A DNA stretch of 34,624 nt from an uncultured Neomegalonema sp. (GCA_937958625.1 CALGNO010000168.1:1-34624); one strand, 5' to 3'. Positions 8,067 to 16,593 are shown, numbered from the stretch's first letter. Numbers and translations are program-made. The notes: generated from the letters alone by a model not told the origin.

Positions 8067-8507
8067 TCAACCCTGGGCCGCGCGGATCATGTTTTCGAGC
8101 TCTTCATTCTCCATCTTGAGGCTGTCGATCCGCGCCTTAACCACATCCCCGATCGAGATCAGACCGGCGAGGTCGCCGTCCTTCATCACCGGCATGTGGC
8201 GAAAGCGGCCATTGGTCATTTTTTCCAGCACCGAGTTGTCGTCATCGTCGGTGGAGCAGGTAATCACGCCCTCGGTCATCACCGACGACACGTCGTCATC
8301 GAGACAGCCGCCGCCCCGCTGACCGAGAATGCGCACGATGTCCCGTTCAGAAACGATGCCTTGAATCTGCCTGGATTCGTTAACGACCAACATGCACCCG
8401 ATCTTCATTTCGGACAGTTTCGCGGCCACGTCGTGAATCTTCGATCCCGGTTCGACAGTCTCCACCGCGTTGCTCTGCTTGCGCTGAAGGATTTGCTGAA
8501 CTTTCAT
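8067..8507 (-). CDS. Tandem CBS-domain protein
   Basis: A 146-residue soluble protein consisting almost entirely of two CBS domains (about residues 8-62 and 75-130). GIVSERDIVR in the first and GLISIGDVVK in the second are the characteristic helix starts. The C-terminal tail is acidic and helical (ENEELENMIR). Such stand-alone CBS pairs bind adenine nucleotides and act as energy or redox sensors, but the partner is unknown here. ATG 8507 has GGGAGG upstream. The stop touches the coaD start, suggesting co-expression. Confidence 0.88.
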   Translation of the reverse strand: MKVQQILQRKQSNAVETVEPGSKIHDVAAKLSEMKIGCMLVVNESRQIQGIVSERDIVRILGQRGGGCLDDDVSSVMTEGVITCSTDDDDNSVLEKMTNGRFRHMPVMKDGDLAGLISIGDVVKARIDSLKMENEELENMIRAAQG

Positions 8508-8591
8508 AACCGCCTCCCATGACCTGTCATCGGGTTACAGGCTGCGCGGTGCGGCGGTGTGCGTCAAGCAAGGGTTTCCGTCGCCCGGACA

Positions 8592-8621
8592 GAAAAAAAG
8601 GCGCCTTTTTGCAAAGGCGCC
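8592..8621 (-). terminator. Minus-strand intrinsic terminator with no annotated gene upstream
   Basis: Eleven-pair stem AAGGCGCCTTT / AAAGGCGCCTT with a four-base loop, followed on the minus strand by seven T residues. The T-run exists only on the minus side. The nearest upstream gene on that strand, grxD, already has its own terminator at 9144-9176. This terminator therefore probably ends an unannotated transcript from the gap. Confidence 0.8.
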
Positions 8622-8760
8622 TTGAGTTGGATTGAGGCAGGTTTCATACAGGCAAGAAACCTATCGAGCAGTGAGATCAGATTACCCAGCATCTTTCTGG
8701 GATTGCAACCCTGAATCGCATCCAATCGTTAACGTGACGGACCTATCATCCTAAAATGAG
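8592..8760 (-). ncRNA. Candidate small RNA ending at the 8592 terminator
   Basis: Read on the minus strand, the stretch before the terminator holds two small perfect hairpins. One is CCCAG-loop-CTGGG (8701-8685), the other GGTTTC-loop-GAAACC (8661-8640). The strong terminator at 8592-8621 follows. No credible reading frame ends before the terminator. The 5' end is a guess; I found no clear -35/-10 pair. The call rests on an orphan terminator plus secondary structure. The family is not recognised. Confidence 0.3.
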
Positions 8761-9060
8761 CCATATTTATCGAAAATTTTAACGATTATGGCGGGTTCTC
8801 GCCCCTCGCACAGGGAATACGGGTTTTTTATCGAAACGATTCACCGGTTTTCAAGCTTGATTCGCGCGAATCATGGGCAATCCAGACATTGTCGAGACTC
8901 GCCAGATCGCTGCAAACCAATCAAAGCGTCATCAATTGATACGAACATCACTGAAAAATAAAGGATATTCCGCGCGGCGATGCACTGGAAAATCAAAACA
9001 TTCAATCTGTGGTTATCAGGTAAGAATCTATTAACCATTTGGGTGCAGTTTTGGTGTGCG
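8622..9060. other. AT-richer intergenic stretch without a recognisable gene
   Basis: This is the centre of the largest gene-free interval (8508-9199) and is visibly richer in A and T than the flanking genes. It contains several TTAAC-type words, including TTAACCAT at 9032-9039, which resembles a CtrA half-site. A 53-codon plus-strand frame (8873-9034) has no ribosome-binding site and no recognisable protein. It may be a regulatory region for the candidate RNAs on both sides. Confidence 0.5.
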
Positions 9061-9176
9061 CGATACGAGGGTCCCCCGTTCTCTATCGCAGACGCGGAGG
9101 AGCCGCTTTTGTCCCGAAGCCGCCTTCTCCGCGTCCTTTGATTAAAAAGGCCCGCGATGCGCTCGCGGGCCTTTTC
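9041..9176 (+). ncRNA. Candidate plus-strand small RNA with hairpin and terminator
   Basis: A promoter-like pair TTGGGT, 17 bases, GATACG lies at about 9038-9066. The following sequence folds into a long hairpin closed by GACGCGGAG (9091-9099) and CTCCGCGTC (9127-9135), then meets the terminator at 9144-9176. The hairpin interior holds two similar segments, AGCCGCTT and AGCCGCCT. There is no open frame of useful length. The transcript would be about 105 bases. No Rfam family recognised. Confidence 0.35.
9144..9176. terminator. Bidirectional intrinsic terminator after grxD
   Basis: A 13-pair stem (AAAAGGCCCGCGA with TCGCGGGCCTTTT, five-base loop) has T residues on both strands. On the minus strand it ends the bolA-grxD transcript 24 bases after the grxD stop. 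On the plus strand it could end the candidate small RNA. Confidence 0.88.
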
Positions 9177-9199
9177 ATTTTCAGTCCATCATAAACGGT

Positions 9200-9565
9200 T
9201 CAGGCGTTGGCTTCGCGCACCGTGTTGGCCGCTTCCTGATCGAAAGAGACGCCCTTTTCGTTGAACAGGGTGTCGAGTTCGCCGTTCAAGGCCATCTCCG
9301 TGACGATGTCGCAGCCGCCGACGAATTCGCCCTTCACGTAAAGCTGGGGCGTGGTCGGCCAGTTGGTGAAATCCTTGATCCCCTGACGCATCTCATCGCT
9401 TTCGAGCACGTTCACGTCCTGAAACTCGACCGAGAGATAGTTCAGCACTTGCGCGACACGGCTGGAGAACCCGCATTGCGGAAACTGTTTCGTGCCCTTC
9501 ATGAACAGCACCACGTCGTTGGTATCGACCGTGCCCTTGATCTGGGTCTGAATCGCATCGCTCAT
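9200..9565 (-). CDS. grxD: Monothiol glutaredoxin, Grx4/GrxD type
   Basis: A 121-residue monothiol glutaredoxin with the CGFS active site at residues 31-34 in KQFPQCGFSSR, plus WPTTPQLYVKGEFVGGCDIV, the glutathione-binding region. CGFS glutaredoxins bind a bridging 2Fe-2S cluster with glutathione and, with BolA partners, serve Fe-S trafficking and iron sensing. ATG 9565 overlaps the bolA stop by one base (TGATG) and has AGGA eight bases upstream. An in-frame GTG one codon earlier is less likely. The bolA-grxD pairing strongly supports the call. Confidence 0.95.
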   Translation of the reverse strand: MSDAIQTQIKGTVDTNDVVLFMKGTKQFPQCGFSSRVAQVLNYLSVEFQDVNVLESDEMRQGIKDFTNWPTTPQLYVKGEFVGGCDIVTEMALNGELDTLFNEKGVSFDQEAANTVREANA

Positions 9566-9822
9566 CACGTATTTCCTTCTGTTGCGGGCGCGCCCGTCTG
9601 GAGCGCAAGGGCGTGGAGTTCGCCCGCCGCCCCGTCCATTTTTCCCTTGAGGGCGGCATAGACCATCTGATGCTGGGCCACCCGAGACTTGCCGCGAAAA
9701 CTCTCGTCGATCACCGAGGCCGCATAGTGATTGCCATCCCCCGCCAAATCACGAATCTCGATCTCGGCATCGGGAAACCCCTCACGGATCAGGGCTTCGA
9801 TCTCTCCGGCTTGCATGGGCAT
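9565..9822 (-). CDS. BolA family protein
   Basis: An 85-residue BolA/IbaG-type protein. It carries DAEIEIRDLAGDGNHYAASVI, then SRVAQHQMVYAALKGKM, the class II KH-like fold with the His expected to help ligate a 2Fe-2S cluster with the partner glutaredoxin. The gene directly precedes and overlaps grxD, so the two products very likely form a heterocomplex. ATG 9822 has GGAG about ten bases upstream; ATG 9816 is an alternative. About 240 bases separate it from purL, and a palindromic repeat fills part of that gap. Confidence 0.93.
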   Translation of the reverse strand: MPMQAGEIEALIREGFPDAEIEIRDLAGDGNHYAASVIDESFRGKSRVAQHQMVYAALKGKMDGAAGELHALALQTGAPATEGNT

Positions 9823-9938
9823 GGGGCGCTAGCTCCGTCTGTTTAGTTCGAAGTTGATCTAAGGCGTCCGGCGCGGCGGCGCAATGGGAGAGGCGCGAGG
9901 TGCTCATACAATCGCCTGAGGCAATTGAGGGGGACAAC

Positions 9939-10028
9939 ATCCTTCGAGACGCCGCTTTGCGGCTCCTCAGGATGAGGACAGAGCGCAAGCCTCATCCTGA
10001 GGAGGGCCGCAGGCCCGTCTCGAAGGAT
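9939..10028. repeat. 90-base palindromic repeat element between bolA and purL
   Basis: Imperfect long palindrome. The left arm starts ATCCTTCGAGAC and ends CCTCAGGATGAGG; the right arm is its complement, starting CCTCATCCTGAGG and ending GTCTCGAAGGAT. Each arm holds a small internal hairpin (GCCGC-loop-GCGGC, and GGGCCGCAGGCCC). The CCTCATCCTGAGGAG...GTCTCGAAGGAT wording is a familiar dispersed repeat of Alphaproteobacteria. It does not code for a protein and carries no T-run. Confidence 0.88.
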
Positions 10029-10064
10029 ATTATCCAGGTAAAATTTTCATCAGAAAATTCTGCG

Positions 10065-12257
10065 TCAGACGGTTTCACCCATAAACGCCGGGAACCAGCC
10101 TTCATGGGCCGTGCGCAGCTCCGCCAGCGGGACCGATGCGCCGCCGAGAACCACTGCATTGCCGCCGGTCTCACCGATCCATGGGGCCGCGATGCCCGCG
10201 CCGTCGGCGAGCTGGCCCACGGGTTCGAGGGCGTTGGGGTCAGCCAGCGTCACCAGATAGCGGCCTTGGTCCTCGCCAAAGAACGTCTCGTGATCCGCGC
10301 CGCCCGGCGAGCGGACGGTACAGCCGATGCCCCCCGCAAGCGCCATTTCGGCCAGCGCGATGCCGAGGCCGCCATCGGAGAGGTCGTGGCAGGCCGTGAC
10401 CAGCCCTTGCTCGATCAGGGTTTGGACCAGTTCACCGGCCATGCGCTCGTGGGTCAGGTCGACCGGAGGCGGTGCGCCCTCTTCGCGGCCAAACAACTCG
10501 CGCAGGTAGAGCGACTGGCCCATATGGCCGCCACTGCCCGCGCCGATCAGGACGATGGGCTGACCCGGCCCCTTGAAGCCCAGCGTCATCATCAGCGACG
10601 AATCGCGCAGGAGGCCAACGCCGCCGATGGTGGGGGTCGGCAAAATACCCTGCCCCTCGGTTTCGTTATAAAGGCTGACATTGCCGCTGACGATGGGCAT
10701 GTCGAGCGCGGCGCAGGCCTCGCCGATACCTTTGATACAGCCCACCAATTGCCCCATGATCTCGGGCTTTTCCGGGTTGCCGAAATTCAGGTTATCCGTC
10801 GCCGCCAAGGGCCGCGCGCCCACCGCGCAGATATTGCGGAACGCCTCGGCGACCGCCTGTTTGCCGCCCTGCACGGGATCAGCGACGCAATAGCGGGGGG
10901 TTACATCGGCGCTCATGGCGAGGGCCTTTTGCGTGCCATGCACCCGCACCACCGCCGCATCACCGCCGGGAAGCTGGATCGTATCGGCCATAACCGTGTG
11001 GTCGTATTGCTCCCACACCCAGCGGCGCGAGCAGAGGTCGGGGCTGCCGAGTAATTTAAGCAGCGCCTCGCCGACATCCATCGCGGGCACGTCCGCGACG
11101 GGCGCGGGGGCAGGCGTTTCGACCCATGGCCGGTCATACTCGGGCGCGGTGCCGGACAGGGCCTTGAGCGGCAAGTCAGCTTTGGTCTCGCCGTTCAGGC
11201 GCACATGGAACCGGTCCTCGGCAATCGTCTCGCCGACGATGGCAAAGTCGAGATCCCACTTGTCGAAGATCGCCTTGGCCTCGGCCTCTTTCTCCGGGCG
11301 CAGGACCATGAGCATCCGCTCCTGGCTCTCCGACAGCATCATCTCATAGGCGCTCATCGCGGTTTCGCGGGTCGGAACTTTCTCAAGGTCGAGCACCACG
11401 CCAAGGTTACCCTTGTCGCCCATTTCAACGGCGGAACAGGTCAGACCCGCCGCGCCCATATCCTGAATCGAAATGACGGAGCCGGAGGCCATCAGCTCCA
11501 GCGTCGCCTCCAGCAGGCGCTTTTCGGTGAAGGGGTCGCCGACCTGTACCGTGGGGCGTTTGTCCTCGGCATCCTCGCCAAATTCTGCCGACGCCATGGT
11601 CGCGCCGCCGACGCCATCTCGCCCGGTCTTCGCACCGAGATAGACAATCGGCATTCCGATGCCCGAAGCCGCCGAATAGAAAATCTTGTCGGCATCGGCC
11701 AACCCCACGGCCATCGCATTGACCAGCGGATTGCCGTTATAGCTGGGATGAAACTCGACCTCACCGCCTACGGTGGGCACGCCGAAACAGTTACCATAGC
11801 CGCCGACGCCCTCGACCACACCTTTAACGAGGCTACGGGTCTTGGGATGATCCGGCGCGCCGAAACGCAAGGCATTGAGCGCCGCCACGGGCCGCGCGCC
11901 CATGGTGAAGACATCGCGGAGGATGCCGCCGACCCCGGTCGCGGCGCCTTGATACGGCTCGATACAGCTGGGGTGGTTGTGGCTCTCCATCTGGAAAACA
12001 CAAGCCTGACCATCCCCGAGGTCGATGATCCCGGCATTCTCGCCCGGCCCGCAAATCACCTGAGGCCCCTCGGTCGGCAGCGTGCGCAGCCAGCGTTTGG
12101 AGGATTTGTAAGAACAATGCTCGTTCCACATCGCCGAAAAGATACCGAGTTCGGTAAAGCTCGGCTCGCGCCCGATCAGGTCGAGAATGCGCTGGTATTC
12201 ATCGGGCTTCAGCCCGTGATCGGCGATAAGGTCGGCGGTGATGGCTGGTTCAAGCAT
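10065..12257 (-). CDS. purL: Phosphoribosylformylglycinamidine synthase subunit PurL
   Basis: A 730-residue small-type PurL, the synthetase subunit that converts FGAR to FGAM with ATP and ammonia supplied by PurQ, scaffolded by PurS. The N-terminal EHCSYKSSK is at 46-54, and [18 protein letters not shown] and [11 protein letters not shown] follow. The second half of the pseudo-duplicated AIR-synthase fold carries [14 protein letters not shown] and [21 protein letters not shown]. purS and purQ are also in the window but in a separate operon, about 2.2 kb further right. Confidence 0.97.
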   Translation of the reverse strand: MLEPAITADLIADHGLKPDEYQRILDLIGREPSFTELGIFSAMWNEHCSYKSSKRWLRTLPTEGPQVICGPGENAGIIDLGDGQACVFQMESHNHPSCIEPYQGAATGVGGILRDVFTMGARPVAALNALRFGAPDHPKTRSLVKGVVEGVGGYGNCFGVPTVGGEVEFHPSYNGNPLVNAMAVGLADADKIFYSAASGIGMPIVYLGAKTGRDGVGGATMASAEFGEDAEDKRPTVQVGDPFTEKRLLEATLELMASGSVISIQDMGAAGLTCSAVEMGDKGNLGVVLDLEKVPTRETAMSAYEMMLSESQERMLMVLRPEKEAEAKAIFDKWDLDFAIVGETIAEDRFHVRLNGETKADLPLKALSGTAPEYDRPWVETPAPAPVADVPAMDVGEALLKLLGSPDLCSRRWVWEQYDHTVMADTIQLPGGDAAVVRVHGTQKALAMSADVTPRYCVADPVQGGKQAVAEAFRNICAVGARPLAATDNLNFGNPEKPEIMGQLVGCIKGIGEACAALDMPIVSGNVSLYNETEGQGILPTPTIGGVGLLRDSSLMMTLGFKGPGQPIVLIGAGSGGHMGQSLYLRELFGREEGAPPPVDLTHERMAGELVQTLIEQGLVTACHDLSDGGLGIALAEMALAGGIGCTVRSPGGADHETFFGEDQGRYLVTLADPNALEPVGQLADGAGIAAPWIGETGGNAVVLGGASVPLAELRTAHEGWFPAFMGETV

Positions 12258-12303
12258 GTCGGGCAGGGTCCGTCAGGAGAATTTCCGACGGTCCTAACCG
12301 ATT

Positions 12304-12987
12304 TTACCCGCGTTCCAAAGCACCAAGCAAACCGCCCAGCAAACGCAGGCGGCGGCGCGGCTGGGCCGGGGTCGGCCCACGCTCTTGACCACCGGCAGGG
12401 GCGACCGATGCAGATACCTCATCCGGCATCACATCGTCGCCGTTGAAATCATCATAGATCGCAAAGGGCGCCGGCAGTTCATCGGGTTGCTGCACCTCGC
12501 AGATGGATGAATAGATTAACGAGCTCGCATCACGCCTGTTATCTTCCGGCTCGACATAGACCAGAAACCGGCTGACCTTGTTCGGGTCGGAATCGCAGAA
12601 CGGAAAGGCAAGACGTGTCAGACGTGAAACCAGACCGTTGGATAAATTCGGCTCCATGGTGTGAAACACGGGCACGCGCTTTTCTATGCTCGCGATATAA
12701 GGCGCGAAGGAAAATGAATGCGACGCCGACGGCACCACATCCTCCAGATACCGTCTGTTGAACCCTGGACCCATATGCCGGACGACATTCTGGCCATGCA
12801 GTGCAACATAAAAGCGTTTTTCGCCGTCATGAATATGAAGGATACTAAGATCACCGATCCACCGCCGCAGCTTTTCGGGCGAGATATGCTCCCGGTGCGG
12901 AAGGACGGCATCACCGCGACACGCCCGCCAATAGGCAAGCAGCGCCTGCGCCGCTTCATTCAGCTTCCTTCCTGAAGGCTCCGACAT
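12304..12987 (-). CDS. PAS-domain (PAS_5 type) protein of unknown role
   Basis: A 227-residue soluble protein. The region from about residue 12 to 165 resembles the alphaproteobacterial PAS_5 family: LLAYWRACRGDAVLPHREHI, then LRRWIGDLSILHI, GQNVVRHMGPGFNRRYLEDV and a late LVYVEPED strand. The C-terminal 50 residues are low-complexity and end in an arginine-rich patch. There is no output domain, so it would act through a partner. It is the first gene upstream of purL on the same strand, with a 46-base gap. Ligand and function are unknown. Confidence 0.7.
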   Translation of the reverse strand: MSEPSGRKLNEAAQALLAYWRACRGDAVLPHREHISPEKLRRWIGDLSILHIHDGEKRFYVALHGQNVVRHMGPGFNRRYLEDVVPSASHSFSFAPYIASIEKRVPVFHTMEPNLSNGLVSRLTRLAFPFCDSDPNKVSRFLVYVEPEDNRRDASSLIYSSICEVQQPDELPAPFAIYDDFNGDDVMPDEVSASVAPAGGQERGPTPAQPRRRLRLLGGLLGALERG

Positions 12988-13093
12988 GTCAAATCCCTTG
13001 TGGTCGACCGGTTTTGTAATCTCAGATAGTGAATGTTGGTTTTAAGTGTAGAGCAGCGATTACCGATAATTTGATGCGAAACAGAGCTTTCCG

Positions 13094-13978
13094 ATGACAA
13101 TATCATCCTCTTCACGGGGCACGGCGTATTTGTGCATCATCGTCGCCGTGCTCATCTGGGCCGGTTGGATGGTGGCGACTCGCTTCGCGGTAAAGCAGGC
13201 GATTGCGCCGCTGGACCTCGCCCTTCTGCGCTATGGCGTTCCGGCGCTGGTGCTGATGCCGTGGTGGTGGCCGCGCGGGCCGCTGGCGCGGGGGGTGCCG
13301 CGCTGGACGCTGGTGATGATGATGGGATGGGGCGCGCCCTTCGTGATTTTGGTCGCGCTCGGGATGCGTACCGCGTCGGTGGCACATGTGGCGGCCATCG
13401 TCCCGTGCATGATGCCCTTGCTGGCCGCCGGAATGTCATTTGCGATTTTCGGAGACCGGTTTGGGCGGTCGGAGAAAATCGGTTTTGCGCTGATTGCCCT
13501 GGGGGCGGCGCTGGTGATCGGGCCGCTGGCGGTGGGCGGCGCGGGGATTGCGCTGGGTAATATCGGCCTGCTGGTGCTCGCCTCCCTCGGCTGGGCGAGT
13601 TTTTCGGTGGCGTTTCGGCGCAGCGGTCTGACACCGCCGGAGGCGGCGGGGCTTGTCTGTCTCTATTCAACGATCGTCGTCGGTGCCCTGCTGCTCTGGA
13701 CCGGATCGAGCCTCGCCGCGATGGACTGGGGCGTCATCGCGTTTCACGCCACCGCGCAAGGGCTGCTATCCGGGGCCGTGGCGACAATTGCCTTCGCGGT
13801 CGCGATTCAGCGGCTCGGGCCGCCCCGCGCCTCGTCTTTCTCGGCATTGGTGCCGGGGTTGGCGGCGCTGATCGCCTGGCTGTGGCTGGGCGAGATACCT
13901 GGGCCGGTCGATAGCATCGCGTTGGTCTCTGCCAGCCTGGGCGTCGCCTTCGCCAACCGCGCGTTTGGCCCGCTATAG
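13094..13978 (+). CDS. DMT-superfamily (EamA) transporter
   Basis: A 294-residue inner-membrane protein with about ten hydrophobic segments and two EamA repeats. The first ends around GLLVLASLGW; the second includes VPGLAALIAWLWLGEIP, a typical EamA ending. Such proteins export metabolites or drugs; the substrate is not predictable. It is the only plus-strand gene in the 5.9-16.5 kb stretch and is transcribed divergently from the PAS gene, with the promoters presumably in the 106-base gap 12988-13093. Confidence 0.88.
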   Translation: MTISSSSRGTAYLCIIVAVLIWAGWMVATRFAVKQAIAPLDLALLRYGVPALVLMPWWWPRGPLARGVPRWTLVMMMGWGAPFVILVALGMRTASVAHVAAIVPCMMPLLAAGMSFAIFGDRFGRSEKIGFALIALGAALVIGPLAVGGAGIALGNIGLLVLASLGWASFSVAFRRSGLTPPEAAGLVCLYSTIVVGALLLWTGSSLAAMDWGVIAFHATAQGLLSGAVATIAFAVAIQRLGPPRASSFSALVPGLAALIAWLWLGEIPGPVDSIALVSASLGVAFANRAFGPL

Positions 13979-14048
13979 CACTTTGCGCTCGCGCCAGGAG
14001 TGCACGCCCTTCGATGCTTTCAGTGGCTCAAGATAAACGCAAAGGACG

Positions 14049-14453
14049 TCAAAGGCAGGTTGAGCGGCCCTCGACCGCTTGGGCCAGTTCTTCTTGCACC
14101 GCAGGGCTAAAGTCTGGACCATCCAGCGCAACGCCGGTGACAGGACCGCGCTGGGCGATCATCAGGGACAGGCGCGGGGCATTATTCGCGCCGAGCAAGC
14201 TGACGCTGTGGGGCCGAAAGCCGAGCCGCTCGCCGGGGCCGGTTTTGCACTGGCGCAGATAGGTCGTCATGCGCTGCACCACGAAATCCGGCTCTTGGCG
14301 GTCGAGGACCATGACCGACTGGCCGCGCAAATCCTTGAAATCGACGGGGGTGATGACCGGATCAATCGGCTGTATCGGCAGAACAGACACCGGCTGGGGC
14401 TGCGCACAGGCCGAGAGCAGCAAACCAGCCGCGAGGAGCGCCGCGCGGATCAC
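14049..14453 (-). CDS. Small hypothetical lipoprotein at the end of the purS-purQ operon
   Basis: A 134-residue protein with a lipoprotein signal peptide: short basic start, hydrophobic core and lipobox LLSAC with the modified Cys at 16. The rest is soluble and carries no motif that I recognise. It starts with GTG overlapping the purQ stop as GTGA (14453 to 14450), so it is translated from the purine operon mRNA. A purine role is not implied by its sequence. Confidence 0.75.
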   Translation of the reverse strand: MIRAALLAAGLLLSACAQPQPVSVLPIQPIDPVITPVDFKDLRGQSVMVLDRQEPDFVVQRMTTYLRQCKTGPGERLGFRPHSVSLLGANNAPRLSLMIAQRGPVTGVALDGPDFSPAVQEELAQAVEGRSTCL

Positions 14454-15121
14454 GCCGAGACCGCCTGCGCCACCAGCCCGCTGAAGAGGCGCGCGCCGTC
14501 GGTATTGCCCAGCGCCGGGTCTTCGGCGCGTTCCGGGTGGGGCATCATCCCCAGGACGCGGCGGTTGCCCGACAGGATACCGGCGATGTCGCGCTGCGAG
14601 CCATTGAGCGCCTCGGCATAGCGAAACGCCACGCGGTTCTCGCCCTCCAAGCGGTCCAGCACATCGTCCTCGGCGATATAGCAGCCATCGTGATGCGCGA
14701 CGGGCAGCGCGATGCGCTCGCCTTTGTCATAGCCGTGGGTATAGCCGCTCTGGGTTTCCTCCACCGTCAGCGGGACAGTCCGGCAATGGAATTTCAGCGT
14801 CGCATTGCGCATCAGCACGCCGGGCAGCAACCCGGTCTCCAGCAACACCTGAAACCCGTTGCAGACCCCGAGCACGAACCCGCCCTTGCCCGCGAAATCG
14901 GCAACCGCGCGCATGATCGGCGAGCGCGAGGCAATCGCCCCGCAGCGCAGATAATCCCCGAACGAGAACCCGCCGGGCAGCGCGATCAGGTCGATACCGG
15001 CGGGAACCGCCGTGTCCTTGTGCCAGAGCATGACGGGCTCGATCCCCGACGCGCGGCGCAAGGCGACCTGCATATCGCGGTCACAGTTAGAGCCGGGAAA
15101 GACGATGACAGCGGTTTTCAT
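14450..15121 (-). CDS. purQ: Phosphoribosylformylglycinamidine synthase glutaminase subunit PurQ
   Basis: A 223-residue class I glutamine amidotransferase that supplies ammonia to PurL. The start [13 protein letters not shown] is diagnostic. The nucleophile is Cys87 in LGVCNGFQV, and the His/Glu pair lies in MMPHPER near the C-terminus. ATG 15121 has no clear Shine-Dalgarno sequence but starts five bases after the stop of the small coiled-coil gene, suggesting coupled translation. The stop overlaps the lipoprotein start. Confidence 0.96.
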   Translation of the reverse strand: MKTAVIVFPGSNCDRDMQVALRRASGIEPVMLWHKDTAVPAGIDLIALPGGFSFGDYLRCGAIASRSPIMRAVADFAGKGGFVLGVCNGFQVLLETGLLPGVLMRNATLKFHCRTVPLTVEETQSGYTHGYDKGERIALPVAHHDGCYIAEDDVLDRLEGENRVAFRYAEALNGSQRDIAGILSGNRRVLGMMPHPERAEDPALGNTDGARLFSGLVAQAVSA

Positions 15122-15126
15122 GGGTT

Positions 15127-15357
15127 TTATTCTACAGGCTCAGTCAAATTGAGACGGCGATCAATGCGTTCGAGGCGTTGGCCGTGATTTCCAAGTATTG
15201 AGTAAATGTTCGATATATCTTGCTGCATTCCGATCAAATGCGTTCTGATCGCCTGCACCTCGCGCTTCACATCGGAGACTTCACGCTTCACGTCGCCAAG
15301 TTCTGCATGAACACGTTTAAGGAGTTCGAGCATCAAGTCTTGCGTCGCTTCGGCCAT
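15127..15357 (-). CDS. Small coiled-coil protein inserted between purS and purQ
   Basis: A 76-residue charged protein predicted to be almost entirely helical. Heptad-like repetition is visible ([20 protein letters not shown], then [17 protein letters not shown]). No signal peptide, membrane segment or catalytic motif. GGAG six bases before the ATG and tight spacing (five bases to purQ, 20 from purS) show it is a real gene of the operon. The function is unknown. It resembles short helical proteins often annotated as hypothetical in Alphaproteobacteria. Confidence 0.72.
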   Translation of the reverse strand: MAEATQDLMLELLKRVHAELGDVKREVSDVKREVQAIRTHLIGMQQDISNIYSILGNHGQRLERIDRRLNLTEPVE

Positions 15358-15377
15358 CCCTAGCTCCTCATCGTTCG

Positions 15378-15617
15378 TCAGATGACCTCTATAGCATAGT
15401 TCTCGATGACCGTATTCGCGAGCAGTTTACGGCACATATCGTCGATCTTGGCCTCGGCAGCGGCGCGGTCGCCGTCTTCGAGTTCAATCTCGAAAACCTT
15501 GCCCTGACGCACGCTTTTGACGCCGTCATGGCCGGAGGCGGAGAGGGCCTGACCGATGGCCGCGCCTTGCGGATCGAGGACGCCGGGTTTCAGGGTGACA
15601 TGGACGCGGGCTTTCAT
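15378..15617 (-). CDS. purS: Phosphoribosylformylglycinamidine synthase subunit PurS
   Basis: A 79-residue PurS, the usual length, with MKARVHVTLKPGVLDPQG at the start and VRQGKVFEIELEDGD in the middle. PurS dimers bridge PurL and PurQ and help channel ammonia. ATG 15617 has GGAG seven bases upstream. It follows purC across a 128-base gap that contains a palindromic repeat, and precedes the coiled-coil gene and purQ. Confidence 0.95.
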   Translation of the reverse strand: MKARVHVTLKPGVLDPQGAAIGQALSASGHDGVKSVRQGKVFEIELEDGDRAAAEAKIDDMCRKLLANTVIENYAIEVI

Positions 15618-15636
15618 CGACGGGCTCCATTCTTCA

Positions 15637-15723
15637 CGTCACCCTCGGGCTTGATCCGAGGGTCTCTTTCAAGTTCAGCACCCCGACAGATCGAGATACT
15701 CGGGCCAAGCCCGAGCATGACGG
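15637..15723. repeat. Double-hairpin palindromic repeat between purC and purS
   Basis: The element starts CGTCACCCTCGGGCTTG and ends with a near complement, CAAGCCCGAGCATGACG, so the whole is palindromic. Each arm also folds locally: ACCCTCGG-loop-CCGAGGGT at 15641-15663 and CTCGGGC-CAA-GCCCGAG at about 15700-15716. Same architecture as the element at 2242-2320. It sits within the purine operon. Confidence 0.8.
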
Positions 15724-15745
15724 GTGAGATCGGCGCGGGGGTCAT

Positions 15746-16510
15746 CTAGTGAACCAGCTTCGGCCCGGTCGGGCGCACGGCGCTTTTCTCGGGCATCACG
15801 CCAAGGCGGTCGGCGATCTCGGTATAGGCTTCCATCAGGTCGCCAAGGTCGCGGCGGAACACATCCTTATCGAATTTCTGGCCCGACTTGATGTCCCATA
15901 GGCGGCACGAGTCCGGGCTGATCTCATCGGCGAGGATCACGCGGGGGATTTCGTTCTCGAAGACATGGCCGAACTCGACCTTGAAATCGACCAGCTTCAC
16001 GCCGATGCCGAGGAATAGACCGCTCAGGAAATCGTTGATGCGCAGGGCGAGGCTGACCATGTCGTCCAGATCTTGCTGGCTGCACCAGTTGAACGCCGCA
16101 ATATGCTCTTCGGCGACCATCGGATCACCCAGCTTGTCGTCCTTGTAGTAGTATTCGACGATGGGCCGGGGCAGCGGTTCGCCCTCTTCAAGGCCGAACT
16201 TCTTCGCCAGCGATCCGGCGGCGACATTGCGCACTACGATCTCCAGCGGGATGATCTCAACTTCGCGGATAAGCTGTTCGCGCATGTTGATGCGGCGGAC
16301 GAAATGGGTCGGGATGCCGACGCCCGCAAGATGCTTCATCACGTATTCGGAGATAAAGTTGTTCAGCACGCCCTTGCCGTCGATCACCGCATGTTTCTCG
16401 GCGTTGAACGCGGTGGCGTCGTCCTTGAAATACTGCACAAGCGTGCCCGGCTCGGGCCCCGCATACAGAATCTTGGCCTTGCCTTCATAGACGAGACGAC
16501 GACGGCTCAT
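15746..16510 (-). CDS. purC: SAICAR synthetase (phosphoribosylaminoimidazole-succinocarboxamide synthase)
   Basis: PurC joins aspartate to CAIR with ATP. The protein is 254 residues, the normal alphaproteobacterial length. Hallmarks are YEGKAKILY at the N-terminus, ERVEIIP-like [13 protein letters not shown], the LVDFKVEFG stretch and [18 protein letters not shown] at 16510 ([10 protein letters not shown]) is preferred over a TTG four codons earlier. It is the first gene of the purC-purS-purQ operon, behind a good sigma-70 promoter at 16565-16593, and is divergent from the ATPase zeta inhibitor gene. Confidence 0.96.
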   Translation of the reverse strand: MSRRRLVYEGKAKILYAGPEPGTLVQYFKDDATAFNAEKHAVIDGKGVLNNFISEYVMKHLAGVGIPTHFVRRINMREQLIREVEIIPLEIVVRNVAAGSLAKKFGLEEGEPLPRPIVEYYYKDDKLGDPMVAEEHIAAFNWCSQQDLDDMVSLALRINDFLSGLFLGIGVKLVDFKVEFGHVFENEIPRVILADEISPDSCRLWDIKSGQKFDKDVFRRDLGDLMEAYTEIADRLGVMPEKSAVRPTGPKLVH

Positions 16511-16564
16511 GCTTGCGTCCAATCATGTTACGGAGGCCGCCAGCGCCGCCTCGATACTGGGCGG

Positions 16565-16593
16565 TGTATAGAAGTGCCAGTGCGCCCCCGCAA
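16565..16593 (-). promoter_or_regulatory. Predicted sigma-70 promoter of the purC operon
   Basis: On the minus strand TTGCGG (16593-16588) and TATACA (16570-16565) are separated by exactly 17 bases. Transcription would start near 16558, giving a leader of about 48 bases before the purC ATG. Confidence 0.55.

Noticed and set aside
8873..9034. 53-codon plus-strand frame in the large intergenic gap
   Set aside because: No ribosome-binding site, no known motif, AT-rich random-like composition; kept only as part of the intergenic description.
8622..9060. Possible replication origin, because of AT-richness and TGTGGTTAT-like words
   Set aside because: No cluster of good DnaA boxes, and no dnaA, parAB or hemE nearby; a GC-skew plot would be needed to revive the idea.
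9900..11054. Plus-strand open frame of 384 codons across the repeat and purL
   Set aside because: It translates the palindromic repeat and the complement of purL; no recognisable protein.
11205..12446. Long plus-strand open frame of 413 codons opposite purL
   Set aside because: It runs antisense to well-conserved purL and into the PAS gene; composition is typical of a third-position GC shadow.
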